Source: an uncultured Saccharospirillaceae bacterium
GTDB lineage: Bacteria; Pseudomonadota; Gammaproteobacteria; Pseudomonadales; Oceanobacteraceae
Direction: 5' to 3'
DNA length: 64,000 nucleotides
NCBI GenBank assembly: GCA_947499545.1
Contig: CANMOZ010000003.1
Coordinates: forward strand, 124,001 to 188,000
A program made the translations under genes and the position numbers. Shown piece after piece: positions 57,456 to 64,000 of this stretch. A model generated the notes under the pieces. It saw nothing but the letters and a program-made list of their open reading frames with translations, searched no databases and was not told the origin of the DNA. Position 1 is the first letter of the stretch. The number at the start of each line of letters is the position of its first letter.

Positions 57456-57478
57456 GGTTACTGGCTAGTAACCTTAAT
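57451..57478. terminator. Perfect hairpin between convergent ispH and pilE
   Basis: ATTAAGGTTACT at 57451-57462 and AGTAACCTTAAT at 57467-57478 form a perfect 12-bp stem around GGCT. The ispH stop is inside the left arm. It is symmetric and placed between convergent genes, so it may serve both; no long T tract. Confidence 0.6.
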
Positions 57479-57486
57479 GCTGCTCA

Positions 57487-57936
57487 TCACAGTATCGGCG
57501 CATCCCAAGTGTCAGAGTGCTCGCCATTACTTTGTAACCAGATAGTATCGATGGAAGCACCAGCCGCCTTCAAGTCATTCATAAGGTCTTTAGCTAATTG
57601 AGATTTGGGGTTTAGAATCACCCGAACGCACCGGCTTAATTCCTTTGCTGGAGCAGCGCACTGTTTCGCTTCAGCCTCGAAATGCCCTGATTCAGAGGTC
57701 AGCTTACTAAATCCCAACTCTCCAGTTCCACTACCCAATTTATCAGTATAGGCTGCATGCTCTAAGTAGAATCGTTCTTGCGCTGCCATGATTGACATTG
57801 CCAGCTGCTGGCCTTCAGCTCTCGCAGCCCTTTGAGTGTATTTCTGATACGCTGGCAACGCAAACGCTGCCAGCACCCCAACAATAACTATAACTACCAT
57901 TATTTCAATGAGGGTAAACCCTTTACTCTTAATCAT
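57487..57936 (-). CDS. pilE: Minor type IV pilin PilE
   Basis: A 149-residue pilin with the prepilin motif [18 protein letters not shown], cleaved after glycine at residue 6 with glutamate at +5 of the mature protein. The body has four cysteines in two pairs (QCAAP/SRCV region) and the [16 protein letters not shown] motif of PilE minor pilins. It overlaps the pilY1 stop by 4 nt and is the last gene of the operon. Minor pilins prime pilus assembly and support PilY1 display. Confidence 0.9.
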   Translation of the reverse strand: MIKSKGFTLIEIMVVIVIVGVLAAFALPAYQKYTQRAARAEGQQLAMSIMAAQERFYLEHAAYTDKLGSGTGELGFSKLTSESGHFEAEAKQCAAPAKELSRCVRVILNPKSQLAKDLMNDLKAAGASIDTIWLQSNGEHSDTWDAPIL

Positions 57937-60900
57937 TCAACCATTTCCTGCCAATATAAACGATACAACATATCATTTGGGTTTATCCCAGGGTTCTTGG
58001 GATCTTTGCTGGGATCTCTATATATTGCAACCCCTCCTATATTTGCTGTTTGAAGCATTTGACCCGTTGACGTTACATCGGTACCAGTATGCACAGCACT
58101 TGATCCTAAGCCTGGAAAGGGTAATGGATACCGCCCTTTATCTGCATCGAAGTCTTTCGACAGTTTTTCATTCGCTGGTTGAGGAGCACCTAGCGACCAG
58201 AAAGGGTCCGGTATAAAATTAGCGGCATCGAAAGCATACAAATAACTTCTCCCCAAATTAAGGACACATTTATCACTTTCTATAGCAGGAGGTACATAAG
58301 TGGTAAATAATATCTGATTACCTGCGGTTGTAGGCCTAGTAATTAGCTTTTCGCCATCGTCGCCATCTGGACCACCAAACAAATCAAGGAAAATCCCATA
58401 CTTCCTGCTTGTGTTTTTCGTATTGCCATCAAATACAGCAAGGCCTTCTCTGATTTTTTTATCGTATGTTTTTTGATTTGCCTGATTGCCAGTCGCCCCA
58501 GTATCATTTTTCCAATACGTTAATGCCTTTTCCTTAACAGCATCGATTAGAAGATTTTCCTTGATGACAGTAGCAGTAGTAGTAGTATCTGGCTTACTAA
58601 AGGGATTATCTAAGACCAAGATATAAAACTTGTCTTCAATATGGTACCCCTTTTTCCCTTTCTGTGTGCCTAACTTAAGCGGGTGTGCTCTATAGCCACT
58701 ACCAAAAGCCATTTTAATAACCTTCACACTGCCCCCATCCTTTGTTCTCGGAACAGAACCAAGGAACACATCAGGTCTTTCATAAAAGCGTCTACGTGAT
58801 ATGTTATTAGCCGATTCTTTTGATTGAAAATCAGTTAAATCTGCAACCATAACACCTTCGGTTTTTTCGACTATTGTCTTAACACTGGATTGAGAAACAT
58901 CCATGTCAAATCTAAAGGCTTTACCATTAATATCTACGACAAAGAATTTGTCATGCAACCCATCATTATCAAAATCAGCGATCGCAGGTTCAGATACAAT
59001 ACTGTGTGTCATGCCTGTTAGTTTTTCAAATGTTCCACTTGCTCCTGGAATGCTTTTTGAGGATGCATACCAAATAGGTTTACCGTAGCTATCCGTTCCT
59101 GGCTTATCTAAATCAATGACTGCAACGAAATTGCCGACACTATCTGGGTCAGATTTATCATTTAATTTGTAATCTTCATAATTGTCTTGTTTAGGGTCAT
59201 AGCCACCCGAAACAAAGCCTATAACTTTAGATTTGTCTTCATCAAATGGCTTAGTTGCCCTATAAGCAATGGGTCTAGCCCATGTTTGTCCAAACTTTCC
59301 ATAAAGCTTATCCAAGTGCTCATCTAATATAGTTACTTTGTGGCCTGTTCCTAGAGATCCATCATTATTAAGAGCCAAATCCAATAGATAGTAGACATCT
59401 GATCCTCTTCGAGTACCAATAAATAATGTCACTCTGCGGGGACTTTCCTTATTGGTAATAACCGATATAAAGCCGTCCATACCCATAGGTTTCGAATCAA
59501 CGTTAGATCCTCCATCATAATACTTATGAAGCCCTGCAAACATTTCTGGTGGTATAAAAGCCATTTTTTCTTCACCAGTTTTAGCATCAAAAAAATGCAA
59601 AACACCCCGATCAGTTCCCATAACGATAATGGTTGGTTTACCGTCAGTGTCCGTAAGTGTTACAGGACTACTATGAATCGGTGCACCCAATATATCCACG
59701 CCATTTACAGGAGGGGTTCCACCACCGGTTCCAGTACCGGTTCCAGTAGTTGTTCCACCACTTGATTTCTTCTTACCCGTTTTTACCCAATCGATGAAAT
59801 CTTGGTATGCGGTCCCCTGGTCCTTAAAATTTTTATTTTGAGGAACAACCTCTTTTTGGTTACTGTCACCAATGGTCACACCCGCATGCACTCGAGCAAA
59901 AACTTCATTTTTTACGCTACCATTATCAATAGGAACCAATGGTTTATTTTGAATTTTTTTGTCCGTGTTTGAAGTTGGAACAACCGTCATTATGGTTCTG
60001 GAAGCATTGTTTAACAGCTTGTCTCTAGCGCCTCCTTTTGCAACTTCTGGCCCACCGGCAGCTTGACCCCATAAATCAGATACGGTTGCTGATAAAGATA
60101 TATTGCCCTCAGCATCTCTCTCTATTTCTCCAGCAGCATTTTCTTTATACAAAGGTATATTGTTATGCCCAACAATTTTTTGTATGCCGTCGGTTACAGA
60201 ATACTTGAATTTTTTCAAATTTCCGATCCAGTTGATTGATCCATCAGTCGTGGGTTCAAATACTGGCAAAAAGACGTCTTCACTCAAAGCTAATGGATTA
60301 AATGAAGAAGCACTGATGCTTGGTGGCACTAAAGACTGATTTGATATTGGCTCTCCTGCTAACGAAGATTTAAGCGCTTCTTCAAGCTTAACAGGGTCAT
60401 CCGCTAGAAAAAACTCACCTCGCCCCCCTGCTGCTGTACTGATCATCAGCTGGCCTGTAGGATTCGTTGGGTTATTTGCAGCATCAACGAATGTCGTTCT
60501 AGCTCCCGCACCGATAGTACTCACCGTGATAACACCCCGGCTCTTTTTAGGGTCAGTAGCATCATACTTATTTAATAGCTTTTTCTGGCCTGGCTCCAAA
60601 TTAAATTTTTCATCATTCTTTACTTCAGCCATAAAACGGCCCATGTACGCACCAAGATCATCCAAACAAGTAGATGCCGCTCCACAGGATTTGGTTAGCG
60701 TCATTGATTGCGTCGTTTTACCTGTAACGCCAGGTAACTCCATTTCATGCGTATAAGTTTTTTCAGCTGAAGTAGCTAGCTTATTCAGCACAGTGCTTTG
60801 AATGGTATTAGCATAATTTGATGGAGCACCGTCAGTAAATAATGTAATTTTTGTGTTTTGACATTCATGCGTAATCGGTGAATTCCGGGGTTTTGCTATA

Positions 60901-61364
60901 GCATTTCCGCTTTTGTCTCTTTCCTTGCCTGCCAAATACCAATATACATCTTCAGCAGAAAGTGACAGTGGCGTCCCCCCACCAGGACCTAGCCGATTAA
61001 GTTCTCGTGAAATAACGTCCTTAACTGCAACCTTACCGCCATTGTAGTCAATTTCTTTTTCAATATTTTCAATGGGAACAATAATTCTCGATGCACTACC
61101 ATTATAAGTTGCACTACCGTTAAAGACTGCAAGGCCGACTCGAATATCTTTTAGAGAACTTACAACTCTTTGTATAATATCTCTAGTGATCGTCCATCTC
61201 GTCCCAGTACCAAAGGCAGTTCCCATACTTCCCGAATCATCCAGAAGCAACATTACATTAGTTTCAATATTATCAGCACCTCCAACATAAACCTCCAAGT
61301 CTGTTGCTTGGGCGCCTAAGGATATCAAAGAGGGCAATATAATAGGTAATAATATCTTTTTCAT
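57933..61364 (-). CDS. pilY1: Pilus-tip adhesin PilY1
   Basis: A 1143-residue protein with a signal peptide (to about A20), an N-terminal von Willebrand A-like domain with a MIDAS motif D42-x-S44-x-S46, and a C-terminal PilY1 beta-propeller (from about residue 550). The propeller carries the calcium-binding loop D797-x-D799-x-D801-x3-D805 (DFDNDGLHD), which in Pseudomonas controls retraction. A Gly/Thr-rich linker near residues 535-555 joins the two halves. PilY1 mediates attachment and surface sensing. The downstream pilE overlaps it. Confidence 0.93.
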   Translation of the reverse strand: MKKILLPIILPSLISLGAQATDLEVYVGGADNIETNVMLLLDDSGSMGTAFGTGTRWTITRDIIQRVVSSLKDIRVGLAVFNGSATYNGSASRIIVPIENIEKEIDYNGGKVAVKDVISRELNRLGPGGGTPLSLSAEDVYWYLAGKERDKSGNAIAKPRNSPITHECQNTKITLFTDGAPSNYANTIQSTVLNKLATSAEKTYTHEMELPGVTGKTTQSMTLTKSCGAASTCLDDLGAYMGRFMAEVKNDEKFNLEPGQKKLLNKYDATDPKKSRGVITVSTIGAGARTTFVDAANNPTNPTGQLMISTAAGGRGEFFLADDPVKLEEALKSSLAGEPISNQSLVPPSISASSFNPLALSEDVFLPVFEPTTDGSINWIGNLKKFKYSVTDGIQKIVGHNNIPLYKENAAGEIERDAEGNISLSATVSDLWGQAAGGPEVAKGGARDKLLNNASRTIMTVVPTSNTDKKIQNKPLVPIDNGSVKNEVFARVHAGVTIGDSNQKEVVPQNKNFKDQGTAYQDFIDWVKTGKKKSSGGTTTGTGTGTGGGTPPVNGVDILGAPIHSSPVTLTDTDGKPTIIVMGTDRGVLHFFDAKTGEEKMAFIPPEMFAGLHKYYDGGSNVDSKPMGMDGFISVITNKESPRRVTLFIGTRRGSDVYYLLDLALNNDGSLGTGHKVTILDEHLDKLYGKFGQTWARPIAYRATKPFDEDKSKVIGFVSGGYDPKQDNYEDYKLNDKSDPDSVGNFVAVIDLDKPGTDSYGKPIWYASSKSIPGASGTFEKLTGMTHSIVSEPAIADFDNDGLHDKFFVVDINGKAFRFDMDVSQSSVKTIVEKTEGVMVADLTDFQSKESANNISRRRFYERPDVFLGSVPRTKDGGSVKVIKMAFGSGYRAHPLKLGTQKGKKGYHIEDKFYILVLDNPFSKPDTTTTATVIKENLLIDAVKEKALTYWKNDTGATGNQANQKTYDKKIREGLAVFDGNTKNTSRKYGIFLDLFGGPDGDDGEKLITRPTTAGNQILFTTYVPPAIESDKCVLNLGRSYLYAFDAANFIPDPFWSLGAPQPANEKLSKDFDADKGRYPLPFPGLGSSAVHTGTDVTSTGQMLQTANIGGVAIYRDPSKDPKNPGINPNDMLYRLYWQEMVE
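59725..59748. repeat. 12-bp tandem repeat within pilY1
   Basis: CCGGTTCCAGTA occurs twice head to tail. It encodes part of the Gly/Thr-rich linker of PilY1 (TGTGTG). The unit is a multiple of three, so change in copy number would alter linker length without a frameshift. Confidence 0.7.
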
Positions 61365-61368
61365 GAAT

Positions 61369-61686
61369 TCACCTACTCGGATAAGCTAAAATAATATCTG
61401 TGGTTTTACCTGTACCATCCATCTCAAAGAAAGCACCTGCCTCAAATTCTTTGATTAAACCGACCCAATCCGTTATCTCTTCACTCGGTTTTTTTAATAC
61501 AATTTTATCTTGCTTACTAAGCGTTATGGAACCAGCCTTACAGCGACCCACTTCATTGCAAAAAGTGCCTGAAAAGGTTACTTCATGCCCGGCATCGTTT
61601 AGCTTACCGTCTTTCAGTTTCAACACCTCTGCTCCAGCATATTGACTGAAAATAAACGCAAGTATAAACATAATATTTTTTTTCAT
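61369..61686 (-). CDS. Small secreted protein within the minor-pilin operon
   Basis: A 105-residue protein with a signal peptide (MKKNIMFILAFIFSQYAGA), not a prepilin leader. The mature part is a short beta-rich-looking domain with one cysteine pair in CNEVGRC. I recognise no family. It sits between pilX and pilY1 with 18 and 4 nt spacings, so it is certainly in the operon. In P. aeruginosa nothing lies there, and the small PilY2 follows pilY1 instead. Confidence 0.75.
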   Translation of the reverse strand: MKKNIMFILAFIFSQYAGAEVLKLKDGKLNDAGHEVTFSGTFCNEVGRCKAGSITLSKQDKIVLKKPSEEITDWVGLIKEFEAGAFFEMDGTGKTTDIILAYPSR

Positions 61687-61704
61687 GTTACATACACCTC
61701 ATAC

Positions 61705-62235
61705 TTAACAATTAAAACAACTTCCTTCTAACTTCATACCAACCCCTGTAACGCCAAGCAGCTGAGTAGAAGAGCTAACACCAATTTCACAAGTACTCCT
61801 CAATTCAAACCCATGAGCTTCATTGTCTGAAACGCCATAGCCTTCAGGTAACTTTTTAACTCTCTCTGCATAAACAAGGGAAAACGACTGAGTCGGATCA
61901 AATGCATCCACCACACCTGGTGCACCCGTATCTTCCCACTGCAAGTAAGACGTGTTGTCATCGACTAATTTTCCAGATTCACTATAAGCTTTCCCAAAAA
62001 CAGATTCAGCGGCCTTTTCACGAACACGAGGCCAATACGTTTCATACTTGTGGTCCAGCAGACTTTTTGTACACCAAAATGTTTTAGAAAGAATTCGTTC
62101 ATTGCTCGACATTTTTAATTGAAAAGTTGTACTCTTCATCGCATACAACGCGATTAATGTAGCTATTGTTAAGACCAGTAGAGCGACCAACAACGTTACA
62201 CCTTTTTGTTTTCTGCTAAATATTAACATTTTCAT
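61705..62235 (-). CDS. pilX: Minor pilin PilX
   Basis: A 176-residue minor pilin with N-terminus KQKGVTLLVALLVLTIATLIALYAM, the PilX/PilW-type leader in which glutamate 5 is absent, as usual for PilX. The body contains several cysteines and ends CFNC. It follows pilW by 14 nt. Confidence 0.86.
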   Translation of the reverse strand: MKMLIFSRKQKGVTLLVALLVLTIATLIALYAMKSTTFQLKMSSNERILSKTFWCTKSLLDHKYETYWPRVREKAAESVFGKAYSESGKLVDDNTSYLQWEDTGAPGVVDAFDPTQSFSLVYAERVKKLPEGYGVSDNEAHGFELRSTCEIGVSSSTQLLGVTGVGMKLEGSCFNC

Positions 62236-62249
62236 AATATTCCTATCGC

Positions 62250-63152
62250 TTACCTTGATCTATTTAGAATAGGTGCCGATGTCGTATATACCTGACGAAA
62301 CACTCTTTCACTTGTATCAGTGGCTGCTTGATATGTCTTATCAAGTAGAACATATTTTTGAGGAGCGGCTGCTGTTGTTGTTTTAGCAGCAAGAGCTTCT
62401 TTAGCTCGAACCAGTAACGCAACTTTCACCTCATCTATATTAGCTCCCATCAAGCTCTCAGCGGGATTCATATATCGACTGTTATCCGTATTAAATAACT
62501 GAACCTCCATCGCTTCAATACCAACCACAAGCGGCTGAATAACTTCATTGTTTGGGGCAGCTAGTGACTTAGAAAAGGAAAAACAATAAAGTGAATCGAC
62601 CATGCTATCCTTTGCATCTATTACTTGCTCTCCACTTCCCCTGGCCCAGTAGACATTCGTAACCAGCTCTCCATTTTTATGCTGCCTCCCATCACAACCT
62701 CTACCATTAGGTGGATAAGAAGCCGTCACCAGAACATCGCCATTTATCTTGGATCTATCAGTCTCAGGATTGTCTGTTGTTGAAACAGGTATGGATGCAT
62801 CACCACCATCTTCAAACTTTACCGATATTTTTGTTCCCGTTTTAAACACAATCGGTTCAAAAGTAGGTTCAGTTGCTCCCAAACGAATATCAGCTCCCGG
62901 GATGTCTTTATTGGCAGGGTCAGCTAGAAATACCCGTGTAGAACCGGCCATTTCGATTTCAGAAGTCAAAAACTCCATAGCGAAACGACCAGCTTCTTGA
63001 ATGTTATTTCCAGCCATAGTATTTCTGTTTACTGCATTTGAATTAATCAAAACTTGGAATATGGCTGCAATAATCATTGCTCCAATAACCAGTGAAACCA
63101 TCAATTCAATCAAAGTAAAACCAGACTGACTTATACCGTATTTTTTCATCAT
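62250..63152 (-). CDS. pilW: Minor pilin PilW
   Basis: A 300-residue minor pilin with the prepilin cleavage site QSG-FTLIELMVSLVIGAMIIAAIF and a long C-terminal globular part (VYWARGSGEQVIDAKDSM, MEVQLFNTDN). Several in-frame starts cluster (63155 GTG, 63152 and 63149 ATG); I use 63152, which overlaps the pilV stop. Confidence 0.87.
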   Translation of the reverse strand: MMKKYGISQSGFTLIELMVSLVIGAMIIAAIFQVLINSNAVNRNTMAGNNIQEAGRFAMEFLTSEIEMAGSTRVFLADPANKDIPGADIRLGATEPTFEPIVFKTGTKISVKFEDGGDASIPVSTTDNPETDRSKINGDVLVTASYPPNGRGCDGRQHKNGELVTNVYWARGSGEQVIDAKDSMVDSLYCFSFSKSLAAPNNEVIQPLVVGIEAMEVQLFNTDNSRYMNPAESLMGANIDEVKVALLVRAKEALAAKTTTAAAPQKYVLLDKTYQAATDTSERVFRQVYTTSAPILNRSR

Positions 63153-63838
63153 CACTTACCCTTAACTCCTCGCCCCAACTCAAACTGTAATGAATATGAG
63201 GACCTACCATCAGCTGTTGGCGTTTCAGGAATATCAGACCGAGTCGACCATGACAGATTAACGGTACAATCAGGTGCTTGCGAGGGCACTGATGCACCAG
63301 GAGGCGCGTTAACTATACTCGAGTAAAAAGAACCGCTTTTTTCTGTACAGACTAATTCGACGACAGGTTCATTAAACCAGTCAATAGGTTTATTGATCGA
63401 CTTAGATAAATCCAGTGCAGTACCTGCGCTTCTAGATTGTGAAGGACACCCTGCATCAAAAAGGGCCCACTCAACACGCTGCTTTATCGTAGTACATGAT
63501 GTGGAAGCATCAGAACAATTCAGAGGCTCGTTACATCTCATATTATTTCCAAAGACGGTTGTGTTAGCATCATTCAACGTTTTGATCATTTCTTTGTACT
63601 TATCAACCGTATTGTTATCCTTTTCAGTGGGCCGAACTCTTTGCAATCTTGAAACTATGTCATTAACAACCCATACAGCTTGAGAGTAATATGCAGAATT
63701 ACCAGATGCCCTAGTAGCTTGGAGATGCAAAGCACCCAAACCTAGAAGCCCCACTGCAACCACGATCATTGCAACCAGAACCTCTATTAAACCAAGTCCC
63801 AACTGCTCACTTTTTCTCTTATGTTTCAAGGACCTCAT
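63152..63838 (-). CDS. pilV: Minor pilin PilV
   Basis: A 228-residue minor pilin with a leader ending QLGLG, then LIEVLVAMIVVAVGLLGLGALHL, the PilV family pattern. The body has four cysteines. The gene is separated by 42 nt from the fimU-like fragment to its right, upstream in transcription, and overlaps pilW. Confidence 0.88.
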   Translation of the reverse strand: MRSLKHKRKSEQLGLGLIEVLVAMIVVAVGLLGLGALHLQATRASGNSAYYSQAVWVVNDIVSRLQRVRPTEKDNNTVDKYKEMIKTLNDANTTVFGNNMRCNEPLNCSDASTSCTTIKQRVEWALFDAGCPSQSRSAGTALDLSKSINKPIDWFNEPVVELVCTEKSGSFYSSIVNAPPGASVPSQAPDCTVNLSWSTRSDIPETPTADGRSSYSLQFELGRGVKGK

Positions 63839-63880
63839 TCGAATTTCCTCTTACCTCTCGATGGATATACCTTATAAAGA

Positions 63881-64000
63881 CTAACAATTATCAGTAGCGA
63901 CATAAATTTGCCCAGCCTTCGTGATAAATATTTTTCTATATAAATTCTTACCTCCAGACTTAGTGTGAAGACAAAAATATGTATCACTACTAATATCAGC
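63881..64000 (-). CDS. 3' end of a FimU/FimT-type pseudopilin gene (partial)
   Basis: Reading minus from the window edge, 39 codons end at a TAG (63881-63883) with the C-terminal sequence KNLYRKIFITKAGQIYVATDNC. The short terminal strand pair and final cysteine fit a GspH/FimT-like minor pilin (FimU or FimT), which is expected just upstream of pilV. The gene continues beyond the window. Confidence 0.6.
   Translation of the reverse strand, partial: ADISSDTYFCLHTKSGGKNLYRKIFITKAGQIYVATDNC

Noticed and set aside
57487-57936. Major pilin PilA
   Set aside because: The gene sits at the end of the pilY1 operon, overlapping it, and matches the PilE minor-pilin pattern; major pilin genes are usually separate with strong promoters.
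1-64000. CRISPR arrays, tRNA or rRNA genes, insertion sequences, prophage
   Set aside because: No spaced direct-repeat array, cloverleaf-type sequence, transposase motif or phage gene was seen on reading either strand, though a dedicated scan was not possible.

Overview
The window looks like chromosome of a marine gammaproteobacterium of the Pseudomonadales/Oceanospirillales kind. The gene order proC-yggS-pilT-pilU, pilGHIJK-chpABC, gshB-tonB-yqgE-ruvX-pyrR-pyrB-pyrC', and ribF-ileS-lspA-fkpB-ispH-pilE matches the Pseudomonas arrangement, with pieces from elsewhere inserted between conserved blocks. A GbpA-type chitin-active oxygenase and a GlyGly-CTERM protease suggest a chitin-colonising, type II-secreting lifestyle. 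No tRNA, rRNA, CRISPR array, intact IS or prophage was seen.

Layout. 0.3-3.5 kb: a PLP-dependent decarboxylase followed by an unusual nucleotidyltransferase-fold protein, then a non-coding stretch with three DnaA-box-like sites. 3.8-8.7 kb: ubiE-ubiJ-ubiB, hinT and tatABC on the plus strand. 9.2-11.9 kb: the most interesting accessory unit, a three-gene operon of carrier protein, stand-alone amino-acid adenylation enzyme and LpxL-like transferase. It has the composition of the Vibrio cholerae AlmEFG system, which glycylates lipid A. 12.1-16.1 kb: a periplasmic solute-binding-like protein, a small secreted hypothetical, mtnA, proC and yggS. 16.3-18.5 kb: the twitching ATPases pilT and pilU. 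18.7-21.0 kb: an MFS transporter, a 35-residue ORF with a good ribosome binding site and poorly coding DNA. 21.0-33.7 kb: the complete Pil-Chp chemosensory operon on the minus strand, including a 2124-residue ChpA. 33.9-39.8 kb: gshB, tonB, yqgE, ruvX, pyrR, pyrB and a catalytically degenerate pyrC'. 39.9-42.7 kb: the LPMO and an MFS gene broken by a frameshift. 42.8-49.7 kb: pckA, pssA, ilvY/ilvC, the GlyGly-CTERM protease and rpsT. 49.8-57.5 kb: murJ, ribF, ileS, lspA, fkpB and ispH. 57.5-64.0 kb: the minor-pilin operon read right to left (fimU/fimT-like 3' end, pilV, pilW, pilX, a 105-residue secreted protein, pilY1, pilE), running off the right edge.

How the genes fit together. Type IV pili dominate: retraction motors (PilT, PilU), the surface-sensing chemosensory pathway (PilGHIJK-ChpABC), and the minor pilins with the PilY1 adhesin. 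GbpA and the surface protease would add attachment and degradation at chitin or other particles. The rest is housekeeping: ubiquinone, Tat export, pyrimidines, branched-chain amino acids, phospholipid and peptidoglycan precursors. The most testable novelty candidate is the AlmEFG-like cassette. Next are the decarboxylase/nucleotidyltransferase pair, the small ORF upstream of the 19 kb MFS gene and the extra secreted protein inside the minor-pilin operon. All functional calls come from reading motifs and gene order; no database search was run.
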